A stretch of 37,123 nt of DNA, from the NCBI RefSeq assembly GCF_001507435.1, contig NZ_LMWH01000264.1, positions 1-37,123 on the forward strand, given 5' to 3'. The position numbers and the translations under genes were made by a program. This DNA comes from Streptomyces sp. NRRL F-5122. GTDB lineage: Bacteria; Actinomycetota; Actinomycetes; Streptomycetales; Streptomycetaceae. The notes beneath the pieces were generated by a model. That model was not told the origin of the DNA. It searched no databases and saw only the letters and a program-made list of their open reading frames with translations. This document shows, piece by piece, positions 8,548 to 16,566 of the stretch. Numbering within the stretch: position 1 is the first letter of the stretch; each line of letters begins with the position of its first letter.

Positions 8548-9156
8548 GTGACAAAGATCCATCTCCCGCCGAATCCGGGCATCAGCAGCCAGCGGGAGAG
8601 CCCCGCCCAACGCCGTGTGAGATTCGAGGAGGAAGCTCTCCCGCATCGCCGTAACCTCTACGCCGCTGCCTGGCGCATGACTCGCCACGCAGCAGATGCA
8701 GAGGACTTGGTCCAGGATACGTTCGCGCGTGCATACGCGTCATTCGACCAGTTCCAGCCGGGCACGAACTGCGGAGCCTGGATGAAGAGAATCATGTTCA
8801 ACCAACACATTTCCACCCATCGCAAGAAGCAGCGCAGGCCGCGCCTGTGCTTTTCGTCCGACGTTGAAGACACGCAACTGGCGCGTCTCGGCGCCTACGC
8901 TTCCGGAGCGCTGAAGTCAGCCGAAGCAGATGCACTGGAGCGCATCGTGAATCCCGACCTCAAAGCAGCCTTCCGTCAGATTCCCCCTCCGCGCCGCCTC
9001 GCTGTATACCTCGCTGACATCGAAGGCCTGTCCTATCGCGAGATCGCCGAAACCATGGGGACTCCCCTGGGCACTGTGATGTCGCGCATCCACAGGGGAC
9101 GCCGGCAGCTACGGTGGCTACTTGCGCAATACGCACCTGGGCTGCGCACAACATGA
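8548..9156 (+). CDS. ECF RNA polymerase sigma factor, SigR/RpoE-like
   Basis: Group 4 sigma factor of 202 residues. Region 2 is at about 31-95 (LYAAAWRMTRHAADAEDLVQ DTF and FDQFQPGTNCGAWMKRIM split across it); region 4 is at about 135-195 (PPPRRLAVYLADIEGLSYRE, then IAETMGTPLGTVMSRIHRGR). The order and wording follow the SigR/SigH group, which controls thiol-oxidative stress genes and is normally held by a zinc anti-sigma factor (RsrA) encoded next door. No HxxxCxxC anti-sigma gene lies downstream. GTG start at 8548 with AGAGAGG just upstream. The N-terminus (about 28 residues) is not family-like. MsrA and MsrB genes in the window belong to pathways controlled by SigR in Streptomyces, but I found no SigR-type promoter in front of them. 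Confidence 0.88.
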   Translation: MTKIHLPPNPGISSQRESPAQRRVRFEEEALPHRRNLYAAAWRMTRHAADAEDLVQDTFARAYASFDQFQPGTNCGAWMKRIMFNQHISTHRKKQRRPRLCFSSDVEDTQLARLGAYASGALKSAEADALERIVNPDLKAAFRQIPPPRRLAVYLADIEGLSYREIAETMGTPLGTVMSRIHRGRRQLRWLLAQYAPGLRTT

Positions 9157-9649
9157 CCGCCCACCGCTGGGAGGGGGGTCGCTCACCAGACAAGCACCGT
9201 AGTACGAAGAACACGCCCACGCTGCGCGCGAGGTACGCGTCGACATACCTCGGAAACCCCGTCCGCTGAACCCCAGAATGAACGCATAGCTCATGCCGGA
9301 CCTAGCGACATCGCTCCGGTTTCAGGGCCCGCCAAGGATCGGAGACAACTCGACCCGGATTTCGCCGCCCGTGTAGATGCGCTCGGAGACGGTCGCGAGC
9401 CGCGACACGAGGAGGCCGGGCTGCGGTTGCATGAACGGCTGGCGCGGATCGCCATGGATGAGGTCATCCGTCGGGGCCGCGTTATCGCATTGCCGGACCC
9501 GAGCTCAGCGACCTCGCCCACCAGACAGCCGAGGCTGCTCGGCCAGGAGTTCACCTTCTGGGGCGTAGCACGTAAGAAGTCGCCTCACCCCGGCGCTCAC
9601 CTCCAAGGAGGCCCGCAAGGGCCGCACTGGACGAAAAAGGACGGCGACC
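9157..9649. other. Region with only a doubtful open frame
   Basis: One forward frame reads QLDPDFAARVDALGDGREPR, then LRLHERLARIAMDEVIRRGR and VIALPDPS (about 9345-9515). It looks protein-like but has no start codon with a ribosome site and runs on into the next gene in another frame. It could be a decayed gene. No family recognised. The right edge carries the AAAAGG ribosome site of the molybdoenzyme gene. Confidence 0.3.
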
Positions 9650-10249
9650 ATGGCGTTCATCTCGCGCGGGTTCCACGGCCGAAGGCCCCCGGCGGGCACG
9701 AAGCTGCCGCCCGGACAATACGAGACGACCGGCTTCCCGGTGCTGTCTGCCGGGCCCACCCCCCGCATCCGGCACGACGACTGGAAGCTGTCTGTAACTA
9801 CGGAAGCCGGGAAGCAGCATGTGTGGGACTGGGCCGGGCTAATGGCACTCCCAGCGGAGTCCCCGACCGTCGACCTGCACTGTGTAACGAAGTGGTCGAA
9901 GCTGGGCACCGAGTGGCGAGGCGTGTCCCTTGACGTTCTGCTCGCGGACGTGGAGACGGCCGCAGAGCACGTCTTCGTCACCTCATACGGGGGCTACACC
10001 ACCAACATTCCTCTCGCCGACCTCGTCGATGGCAAAGCGTGGATTGTCTACGGTTACGGGGACAGCGACCTGGCGCCGGAGCATGGTGGACCCGCTCGGC
10101 TGCTGGTCCCGCACCTGTACCTGTGGAAGTCAGCAAAGTGGGTCCACAAGATCGAGCTGCAGGAGAGCGACGTGCCCGGCTTCTGGGAGACCGCCGGTTA
10201 CCACAACTACGGAGACCCATGGAAAGAACAGCGGTACCAGGGAGACTAG
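9650..10249 (+). CDS. Soluble molybdopterin-dependent oxidoreductase (sulfite-oxidase/YedY-like fold)
   Basis: A 199-residue protein of the oxidoreductase molybdopterin-binding family. The expected molybdenum-ligating cysteine is Cys78 in VDLHCVTKWS. FVTSYGGYTTNIPLADLVDG (110-129) and GGPARLLVPHLYLWKSAKWV (146-165) are the other conserved blocks. There is no signal peptide, Tat motif or dimerisation domain, so it should act in the cytoplasm, unlike periplasmic MsrP/YedY. ATG at 9650 with AAAAGG nine bases upstream. It overlaps the following flavin reductase gene by 31 bases, and a DUF6510 gene follows. The reductase probably supplies its electrons. The substrate is unknown; an S-oxide or N-oxide is plausible by family, and the window also holds msrA and msrB. 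Confidence 0.88.
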   Translation: MAFISRGFHGRRPPAGTKLPPGQYETTGFPVLSAGPTPRIRHDDWKLSVTTEAGKQHVWDWAGLMALPAESPTVDLHCVTKWSKLGTEWRGVSLDVLLADVETAAEHVFVTSYGGYTTNIPLADLVDGKAWIVYGYGDSDLAPEHGGPARLLVPHLYLWKSAKWVHKIELQESDVPGFWETAGYHNYGDPWKEQRYQGD

Positions 10250-10974
10250 GCGACCGGCTCCGATGGCGGACCGCAGAGGTAACGGGTCGGCGCGTGGAGT
10301 CGGCGACGGCTGTCACCTTGACACTGGATGTGCCGGACTGGCCAGGGCACCTGGCCGGCCAGCACGTGGACGTCAGGCTGACCGCAGAAGACGGCTACAG
10401 CACCCAGCGCAGCTACTCGATCGCATCGGCTGCGAATGACCGGAGCCTCGACCTAACGGTCCAGTGCACGCCCGGCGGGGAAGTGTCACCGTATCTCGTG
10501 GACGAGCTCGTGGTCGGGGACCAGCTCGAGCTGCGAGGGCCTGTCGGCGGCTGGTTCGTCTGGAGACAGCAGCAGACGGAGCCGGTTCTGTTGGTGGCGG
10601 GCGGATCTGGACTCGTGCCTCTGATGTGTATGGTCCGTGCACGGGAGGCAGCCGGCAGCCGGGCCCCGTTCCGGTTGTTGTATGCGGCGCGGCGCCCATC
10701 AGACCTGCTGTACCGGTCGGAGCTCCGCCAGGGAGCCCCCGGGCTGGATACGACGTACCTCTACAGCAGAGAGGCACCTGCGGACTCACCGCGTCCCCCT
10801 GGACGCATCGCCCCTGAGGACTTGGTCCGCAGTGGCTGGCCCCCCGACTTCGAGCCAACCTGCTATGTCTGCGGTCCCACGGCGTTCGTCGAGAAGACTG
10901 CTGCCTACCTGGTGCTCCTGGGACATGCACCTGAGCGAGTACGTACCGAGCGTTTCGGCGACAGTGGAGGTTGA
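10219..10974 (+). CDS. FNR-type ferredoxin/flavin reductase (FAD, NAD(P)H)
   Basis: A 251-residue reductase. The FAD-binding signature RSYSIAS is at 64-70, followed by GEVSPYLVDELVVGDQLELR and GPVGGWF. The NAD(P)H-binding domain has AGGSGLVPLMCMVRA (127-141) and a late CYVCGPTAFVE. There is no iron-sulfur cluster domain. The ATG at 10219 lies inside the previous gene (31-base overlap, +1 shift), which implies translational coupling. The frame is open further upstream, but that sequence is shadow of the molybdoenzyme. It is predicted to pass electrons from NAD(P)H to the molybdoenzyme encoded just upstream; this is inferred from the tight operon. Confidence 0.9.
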   Translation: MERTAVPGRLGDRLRWRTAEVTGRRVESATAVTLTLDVPDWPGHLAGQHVDVRLTAEDGYSTQRSYSIASAANDRSLDLTVQCTPGGEVSPYLVDELVVGDQLELRGPVGGWFVWRQQQTEPVLLVAGGSGLVPLMCMVRAREAAGSRAPFRLLYAARRPSDLLYRSELRQGAPGLDTTYLYSREAPADSPRPPGRIAPEDLVRSGWPPDFEPTCYVCGPTAFVEKTAAYLVLLGHAPERVRTERFGDSGG

Positions 10975-10975
10975 G

Positions 10976-11284
10976 ATGGCGCCCGTAGAGGCCAGCGGCC
11001 CAAACATGGGCGATGCCTATACCGGGTATGTCGATGGAAACGCGCTGGCAGGGCCCCTGTCGGAAGTCTTCGCAGTTGATGTGACTGCCGCGATGAGCCG
11101 ATGCGCCAACTGCGGTTGCACGGGCCCCCTGGCTCGCCTTCACCTGTACAAGCATGCACCGGGCCTCGTCGCGCGTTGCCAGCAGTGCGGGAACGTCATG
11201 CTGCGCACGACGCGCACGAGGGACGCGGTATGGCTCGACATGAGCGGCGTGGCCTCACTGGCAATCCCATTGGGAGAAACCTGA
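10976..11284 (+). CDS. DUF6510 family zinc-ribbon protein
   Basis: A 102-residue protein with two CxxC pairs (Cys43/Cys46 and Cys68/Cys71), which should bind one zinc. The blocks DGNALAGPLSEVF, AMSRCANCG, APGLVARCQQCGNVML and WLDMSGVASL match the DUF6510 pattern. The ATG begins one base after the reductase stop codon. The same trio (molybdoenzyme, FNR reductase, DUF6510) recurs in actinobacteria as far as I recall, so this protein may help assembly or serve as a redox partner of the pair. No biochemical role is known to me. Confidence 0.85.
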   Translation: MAPVEASGPNMGDAYTGYVDGNALAGPLSEVFAVDVTAAMSRCANCGCTGPLARLHLYKHAPGLVARCQQCGNVMLRTTRTRDAVWLDMSGVASLAIPLGET

Positions 11285-11373
11285 GTTCCGGGATGCCGCC
11301 GTACTACGTGCATTGATCACGAGCGTTGTTGACATTCACAGGGTTGATCACAGCGGAGGCCTCCGGTGTGACG

Positions 11374-11392
11374 GTGCAGTCTAGGACTGCAC
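11374..11392. promoter_or_regulatory. Perfect palindrome GTGCAGTC-TAG-GACTGCAC
   Basis: Eight-base perfect arms with a 3-base spacer lie 90 bases after the DUF6510 gene, in a stretch without genes. The compact symmetry suggests a dimeric protein-binding site rather than a terminator. A perfect 10-bp palindrome GGAGGCCTCC lies 20 bases upstream. Confidence 0.4.
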
Positions 11393-11539
11393 TGCACGGC
11401 GGTCTTCCTGTGGCACGGTAAGGCCTAGTTTGACCGTTCACGTCAGGCCAAGGGCGCATTGATCGCCATCGCTTGACTGCAGGTCAGAGACCTGTGACGC
11501 TTTTCGCGTGCAAATGTGCCCACAGTGGCACCACAGACG

Positions 11540-11589
11540 CACGACGAAGCCCGTCCCGTCCGGGGGGACGCGGTTAGGGCTTCGTCGTG
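11540..11589. terminator. Strong hairpin with 13-bp perfect stem
   Basis: CACGACGAAGCCC (11540-11552) pairs exactly with GGGCTTCGTCGTG (11577-11589), and the 24-base loop has a smaller GTCCC/GGGAC hairpin inside. It may terminate the molybdoenzyme operon, although it is 255 bases beyond it. It could equally be the end of a lost mobile element. Confidence 0.4.
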
Positions 11590-11758
11590 TCTTACGTCCG
11601 CCGCCTGGCGATGGGCCGGAGAGGCTCCCCTGCGGGTAGGGACACGGTCGCAGGTGTGTACGGCGACCAGGCGGCGGACCCAGACGTCACAGAAGGCCAC
11701 AGTTGCCACACAACGCTTCACTCCAGCTCAGCAGGCGGCGTCACGCTGCATCCCTCAC

Positions 11759-11884
11759 GAGCGAACCATCCGGGCACTCAAAGGCTTCCTGGCCGTAGCG
11801 ACCAGGTACGAAAAGCAGGCGTACGCCTTGCACGGCACTGGATACGCTGCGAGCGATCCACGGCCGACTGACCGGAAGGCATGA
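11759..11884 (+). pseudogene. C-terminal remnant of an IS5-type transposase
   Basis: The frame reads ERTIRALKGFLAVATRYEKQ, then AYALHGT. This is the conserved end of IS5-group DDE transposases (RLK.F..VATRYDK.AY.FHGTV). The sequence then loses similarity (GYAASDPRPTDRKA) and stops. No other part of the element is visible upstream, so this is a scar. Confidence 0.55.
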
Positions 11885-12156
11885 TGACCCGCACCCGCGG
11901 ACCGACACTCGAAGCGATACTCACCGCGCTTCCGGAACTTGCTCGCCACGTACGCGACGCAGTCATACTCCATCCCGAGCGGGCAGAACCGGACTGCCGG
12001 AGCAGTTCGATTGGTCGGCCACTGCTGTGGCCGAGTGACGAACCGTGGCCCGAGTGCTCCTTGCCCGACGAGAACAACCCCGATGGCGCGCCAGCCACCG
12101 CCATGGTGCCGGTCGCACAGATCGTCCGGTTCGGTCCCCGGCGACGGTCGGGGTAG
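11881..12156 (+). pseudogene. N-terminal fragment of a DUF1963-like protein
   Basis: The frame starts ATGATG (MMTRTRGPTLEAILTALPEL) and carries SIGRPLLWPSDEPWPEC and TAMVPVAQIVRFG, the N-terminal pattern of DUF1963-type proteins ('GG.P.LP....WP.C....P...V.Q'). Full-length members are usually two to four times longer. Here similarity ends near 12130, the frame closes at 12156, and the next gene starts 40 bases later. It is probably cut by a deletion. Confidence 0.5.
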
Positions 12157-12195
12157 GCGTTGGGCTGGTTGCCCCCGCCACCTCAAAATGGGCGC

Positions 12196-12576
12196 ATGGC
12201 TCCTCTTTCCATCGACCCGCGCCCGTTGAACGCCGACGAGCGCGCAGTGCTCGAGCACATCCTGTCCGCGGAGTTCGTTGGCGCGTCGCAACTCCGGAGT
12301 CAGCTGGACCGCACCGAGGTGATCGCCACCTGGGGGTCTGACTCCGTGAGCGTCGACCTGCAGGTCCGGAAACCTTACGAGCATGCAGCACTGCCAGAAG
12401 CGCTCGTGCCCGTGGACGCGCAAGTCCATGACCCGTCCGGCGCCTACGTCGGCGAAATCCTCGTGTGGACGGACCGAGGAGCCACGCTGGCAGCCCTGGA
12501 GTTCGCCTGGGTCACCGACGAAATGCCCACGTCTCTCCCGGCCATCGTGGAGGGCCAGCTCAGCTGGCCAGCCTGA
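12196..12576 (+). CDS. Conserved hypothetical protein
   Basis: A 126-residue protein starting MAPLSIDPRPLNADERAVLE. The frame is open from 12160, but the ATG at 12196 starts the protein-like part. Blocks such as ADERAVLEHILSAEFVGASQ, VSVDLQV and ALEFAWVTDEMP suggest an intact small alpha/beta protein of a type common in Streptomyces. There are no transmembrane segments, cysteine motifs or recognised domain. It follows the DUF1963 fragment in the same direction and may once have been in an operon with it. Confidence 0.6.
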   Translation: MAPLSIDPRPLNADERAVLEHILSAEFVGASQLRSQLDRTEVIATWGSDSVSVDLQVRKPYEHAALPEALVPVDAQVHDPSGAYVGEILVWTDRGATLAALEFAWVTDEMPTSLPAIVEGQLSWPA

Positions 12577-12734
12577 CAGGCTAGCCCCACTTTGAGCGCC
12601 TATGGCCCTGCAGCGGACAAGATCGCCACGTGAGACACCGTCTTACTGATCGTTTCAGAATGCCATCCTGCGGAGATGCAGGCGGCCTCATGGAACAATC
12701 CCATCAGCCACGGGCTCAGGGGGGATGACGCCGT

Positions 12735-13136
12735 ATGGAGCGTGTTGGGGCTGCACGGGACCTTGTGCTCGGCTACGTCCACGATCTAAACGCGATCAAC
12801 GAGGCCATGAGGGTGGCGATTCCCTCGCTGGAGCGACTGGCAGATTTCCTCGGCCTGGCCCGTTCGCGCCGGATCAGCCGGAGTGGCCACGTCGGCACCT
12901 ACTCCTACTCGGTTCATGGGGCAGGGTGCCGCTTCGAGTGCGACAACGGCGCTGAAGTCGATGTGGACTTCGCAGCCGACGGGAGCGAAGTCTTCGACCT
13001 TTGGCGGCTGCGCTGGTACGGGCAGAGCCTGCCGGAGCCTCTTGACGTCACGGATCAGGACCTGCAGGCCGCAGTGCGGTCCCTGCAACCGCTTCTGACC
13101 GAGGTGCAGCCGGGGTGGTTCAGCGTGGCCAACTGA
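12735..13136 (+). CDS. DUF6896 domain protein
   Basis: A 133-residue protein. The N-terminus is helical (RDLVLGYVHDLNAINEAMRV), followed by YSYSVHGAGCRFECDNGAEV, DVDF and SEVFDLWRLRWYG. This combination resembles DUF6896 proteins, small proteins often scattered among toxin/immunity and orphan loci. No toxin gene lies next to it. The stop is six bases before the end of the convergent IS630 transposase, so the IS came in very close to the 3' end without cutting the reading frame. Confidence 0.6.
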   Translation: MERVGAARDLVLGYVHDLNAINEAMRVAIPSLERLADFLGLARSRRISRSGHVGTYSYSVHGAGCRFECDNGAEVDVDFAADGSEVFDLWRLRWYGQSLPEPLDVTDQDLQAAVRSLQPLLTEVQPGWFSVAN

Positions 13137-13141
13137 TCGCT

Positions 13142-14204
13142 TCAGGATGAGGTTCGCAGAGCCAGGTCGGTGCTGGCGAGGCAGCCGTCGATGGCCTCCG
13201 GTCGGTACTGCAGCATCTTCAGTTTGCGCTTCATGGCGCGGGTGATCTGGCCGAGGTCGGCCACGGCGAGGTTGCCGATGTCCCGCTTGACCAGCGACCA
13301 GACGCCCTCGGTCGGGTTGAGGTCCGGGGCATAGGTGGGCAGCTGGAACACGGTGAGCCACTCGGCGTTCGCGTCGATGAACTCGCGCATGCCGGCCGTC
13401 AGGTGCAGACGGATGTTGTCCCAGACCAGCACGATCGGTCCGCCGAGCTGGATGCGAGCGCGGACGATCAGGTCGCGGAAGTCGCGCCAGCCAAAGCCCT
13501 TCGGCTCGTCCTTGCGGCCCCGGTACTCGCGGATCGCGTAGATCAGCCGGGACCGCTGGCCCGGCTTGTAGCAGGCCATCCCCGCCATCGACACGCGCCC
13601 CGGCCTCTCACCCTCACGACCGGGGTCTGGCCGATCCGGCCCCAGGTCCTGGCGCGCGGCGGAGTCATCGACTGCCCGGCCTCGTCCTCGAAGACGATCC
13701 AGGCGTTGGTCTCCGCCGCGGTGCTCTTACCCGCGGCCAGGTCTCCTTCTTCCACACCTCGACCGCGTCGTCATCGCGCTCGATCGCCCGTCGAGTGGGC
13801 TGCTGCCAGCTCCAGCCGTGGCGCTTCAGTAGCCGCCAAGTGCCCTCGACCGTGTAGGAGATGTGGAAGAGCCGGCCGATCAGCGTCTTGATCCTTGCCA
13901 GGGTCCACCGCTGGTCCGCCCAGCCGTGAGCCAGTGGACCACGCTCCAACTCCTGCTCCAGCGTGGCGATCTGGGCTTCACTGAGTCGAGGTCTTCCCGG
14001 CGACCCCTTCGACAGGACTCCCGCCTCGCCGCCCTCGCGCCAGGCCCGGCGCCACCGCTCGACCGACCGCAGGCTGATCCGCAGGGCAGCGGCGATCTCC
14101 GCGTTCTTCTGCCTGCCCTCGAAACGCTCCAGGGCCTGGAGCCGTAACCGCTCCCGCGTGATCCTCTCGGCGTCGGTCAGCCCGCCGCCCTGCGCATACC
14201 TCAC
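13142..14204 (-). pseudogene. IS630-family transposase, broken by two frameshifts
   Basis: All parts of an IS630 (DDE) transposase are present in order but in three frames. The N-terminal HTH part (VRYAQGGGLTDAERI; AEIAAALRISLRSVERWRRA) runs from a GTG at 14204 to about 13745. NAWIVFEDEAGQSMTPP, with the first Asp, is in a second frame (about 13755-13615). Then LVWDNIRLH, with the second Asp, and PDLNPTEGVWSLVKRD, with the Glu, are in a third frame (13594-13142). IS630 elements can use a programmed frameshift, but two shifts in one gene point to inactivation. The element termini could not be fixed; a weak pair containing TGATCG lies near 13134 and 14265. Confidence 0.8.
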
Positions 14205-14287
14205 ACCCAACGGCTATCGGTGCCGACAGCCAGCTGTCAGGCGAACGGCACCGACATCACCCGATCAAGTTCAGTAGCGGTGCTCTT

Positions 14288-14485
14288 TCAAGGGAGCAAC
14301 TTTTCCACACCGGCAGCGCCCTCCTCGTTGAGGAGGCGGCGTGCCTGTTCAACCCTCTCTGGCGTAATGTCGTGACCAGATGCCAGTACTACATCTTCTG
14401 GGTCGGGCAACTGTTCCGTGCCGGTGTGGAGGACCACATCTGGAGTTGGCTCTCCCCACTCATCGCCGTCTGTGCCTTCAGGCAT
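14288..14485 (-). CDS. Small conserved acidic protein
   Basis: A 65-residue protein starting MPEGTDGDEWGEPTPDVVLH, with the block TEQLPDPEDVVLASGHDITP and ending EEGAAGVEKLLP. The ATG at 14485 has GTAGGAGA seven bases upstream, which is better than the longer frame starting at 14560. I recall near-identical small proteins in many Streptomyces genomes, but no function. It lies 88 bases downstream of another small gene in the same direction. Confidence 0.65.
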   Translation of the reverse strand: MPEGTDGDEWGEPTPDVVLHTGTEQLPDPEDVVLASGHDITPERVEQARRLLNEEGAAGVEKLLP

Positions 14486-14572
14486 CGCGTCTCCTACGTT
14501 CGAACGGGTGTGACAGGCGTCGCTCCGTGCCATGCTCAGCGCGAGAGATCGACCATTCAAGTGCTGGCAACT

Positions 14573-14755
14573 TCACTGATCGCTCGGGTGCTCGTGCTGG
14601 TTCGCAGCCCAGGCAAACGCTTCTGCCAGGTCCTTCAAGGATGCGGCAACCGCTCCATGATCCTTGTGCCCCTCCTGCTGTCGTGCCTGAGACGCGATGG
14701 CCTCGAACAGCGCCGTTTGGGCATTCTCTTGCGCCGTAGAGTTGGTATTGCTCAC
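14573..14755 (-). CDS. Small conserved hypothetical protein
   Basis: A 60-residue protein from a GTG at 14755 with a textbook GGAGG five bases upstream. The sequence (SNTNSTAQENAQTALFEAIA; KDLAEAFAWAANQHEHPSDQ) is mostly helical and soluble. It probably forms an operon with the 65-residue protein at 14288-14485. No family known to me. Confidence 0.55.
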   Translation of the reverse strand: MSNTNSTAQENAQTALFEAIASQARQQEGHKDHGAVAASLKDLAEAFAWAANQHEHPSDQ

Positions 14756-15740
14756 GATGTCCTCCGAATTCCTGTCCGGGCACAACCTTCAGACCCAGCT
14801 AGACGCTGGACTGATGCACCTTGCAAGCGCAGGTCAGCGCAGGGTTGATCAGCCCGTTGTTTCTCCGTGAATAATATTGCAGCTTTGATCTACAGCTCAT
14901 CTATGCGGGATCAGCGCCCTTCGTGGACGATGGGCAGCTTTGCTGCAACTGCGGTGAGGTACGCGCCCTCAGGCGCGACAGTTTCCTGCGCGATGGAGGC
15001 AGAAGCCCAACAGGCCTTCCTCGTCGATCGAGTTCCGTGCCCGAGGCATGGTCGGCGCAGTTGGCACTCGTGTGTCGGCTGACCTGGAGGCTGGTCGATG
15101 CACTGCACCCCTCAGCAGGACACCGCTACCACTGGCGTGGAGGGATCCACTGTTGGGCATCTCGATTATGGTGGCGGGGAGGAGCCGCCACCGTGCCTCT
15201 GTCACCAATTGCGGGCCGCATGGCCTACGACGAGGTCTGGTGTTGGGATGTACCAAGGAGACCAGCATCGAGCGGGACGATAGTGATCCGGCGTCCAACT
15301 CGTAGGTAGTTCTGAACAAGGTCCTCACTCCGGACCGCGCCGAGCAGCGGATCATGTGGTGCAATATGCGGTCGGAACCGCGGCGCATGTCGAGTGCGGC
15401 ACGCACCTCATCGAATACACACGATCCTGCAACGGCTAGACCAGCAGGTACTGAGGAACATGTTCCTGGGCGCATGCCAAGGCGACCAGGACCGCGGATG
15501 CGATCCCGAGGCGGTTCATCAGCTTGGACGGCGGCCTTCGGCAGGCAGTGCACAAGCAGGTGTGCGCGGTTGTGGTCGCCGTACATTCTGTGCCTGGTGT
15601 CGCAGGTCTTCTGGCTCGCGTACGACATGTGGAAGCAGGAAGCCACCGCCAGGAGCGGTCACCCCCGGGCGGGACCCTCACTTTCGATAACAGCGACGAC
15701 ACGTTCACTGCACTTGGCCGAGGCCGGGCCATGGAAGCAG
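14756..15740. other. Long stretch without a recognisable gene
   Basis: Nearly 1 kb. Several long frames exist on both strands, for example 14969-15646 on the minus strand, but all are high in Arg/Ser/Cys with no family pattern or ribosome site. A short signal-peptide-like piece (MNRLGIASAVLVALACA) occurs on the minus strand at about 15520 and stops after 27 residues. This is probably degraded coding DNA. Confidence 0.4.
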
Positions 15741-16520
15741 CTACCCAAAACGGCCCGAGACGTAGGCTTCCGTGCGCGGATGGCTCGGGTTGGAGAAGAT
15801 CTTTTCGGTGTCGTCCACTTCGACCAGCCGGCCCGGCTGCCCCACCTGTTCCAGGTCAAAGAAGGCCGTCCTGTCACTGACACGTGCTGCTTGCTGCATG
15901 TTGTGGGTGACGATCACGATGGTGTACTGCTGCTTGAGGTTTCGGACGAGGTCCTCGATGGCGAGCGTCGAGATCGGGTCAAGCGACGAAGCTGGCTCAT
16001 CCATCAGCAGCACCTCGGGCTCAACTGCTATGGCCCGGGCGATGGACAATCGCTGCTGCTGGCCCCCCGAGAGCCCGGTACCGGGACGATCCAGGCGGTC
16101 TTTGACTTCGTCCCAGAGATTCGCCGCACGCAGTGATTCCTCGACGACGCCGTCGAGTTCTGATCTAGGCATGCGTCGGTTGTTGAGCCTGACGCCAGCA
16201 GCAACGTTGCCGTATATCGACATGGTCGGAAAGGGATTGGGCCGTTGGAAGACCATCCCGACCGTACGCCTCACCTGGACGGGGTCTGTTGTGGAGGCGT
16301 AGATGTTGTCGCCATCGAGGAGCACGGCCCCTTCCACACGTCCACCGGGTGTCGTCTCGTGAAGGCGGTTCAGCGTCCGCAGGACTGTCGACTTGCCTGT
16401 CCCCGACGGGCCTATGAACGCGGTGACGCTGCAGGCTTCGATCGACAAGTTCACGTCGGCAACGGCAAGGAACGCTCCGTAGTAGACGGACAGGTCTTTG
16501 ACGTCGACACGCTTCCCCAC
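15741..16520 (-). CDS. pstB: Phosphate ABC transporter ATP-binding protein PstB (orphan)
   Basis: ATPase subunit of the high-affinity phosphate importer, 259 residues. Walker [10 protein letters not shown] is at 37-45, the Q-loop is [12 protein letters not shown], the signature LSGGQQQR is at 150-157, Walker B is [12 protein letters not shown], and the H-loop is VTHNM. The tail [20 protein letters not shown] is diagnostic of PstB. Walker A has Thr where PstB usually has Cys. GTG start at 16520 with AGGAGA upstream. The usual partners pstS, pstC and pstA are absent on both sides, so it must act with subunits encoded elsewhere or serve another role. A perfect palindrome GGACT-ACTT-AGTCC lies 33 bases before the start and matches the TetR operators at 4658-4690. 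Confidence 0.9.
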   Translation of the reverse strand: MGKRVDVKDLSVYYGAFLAVADVNLSIEACSVTAFIGPSGTGKSTVLRTLNRLHETTPGGRVEGAVLLDGDNIYASTTDPVQVRRTVGMVFQRPNPFPTMSIYGNVAAGVRLNNRRMPRSELDGVVEESLRAANLWDEVKDRLDRPGTGLSGGQQQRLSIARAIAVEPEVLLMDEPASSLDPISTLAIEDLVRNLKQQYTIVIVTHNMQQAARVSDRTAFFDLEQVGQPGRLVEVDDTEKIFSNPSHPRTEAYVSGRFG

Positions 16521-16552
16521 CTGAATCTCCTGCTTGCAACGTCGAGAAAAGA

Positions 16553-16566
16553 GGACTACTTAGTCC
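16553..16566. promoter_or_regulatory. TetR-type operator upstream of pstB
   Basis: GGACT-ACTT-AGTCC is a perfect palindrome 33 bases upstream of the pstB start, in promoter position. It shares arm length, spacing and core with the operators at the TetR gene (4658-4671 differs at only two positions). This suggests that the same or a sister TetR protein represses pstB. Confidence 0.6.

Noticed and set aside
8703..8713. GGAC-TTG-GTCC palindrome
   Set aside because: It lies inside the sigma-factor coding sequence (EDLVQD codons) and has a 3-base rather than 6-base gap between GGAC and GTCC; the same codons produce it again at 10818.
13142..14204. Programmed frameshifting of the IS630 transposase
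   Set aside because: Two separate shifts would be needed to join the HTH, the first catalytic Asp and the remaining catalytic residues; inactivation or sequence error is simpler.
14969..15646. 225-codon minus-strand frame in the gene-free stretch
   Set aside because: Rich in Arg, Ser and Cys, with no start signal and no recognisable motif; probably chance openness of high-GC DNA.
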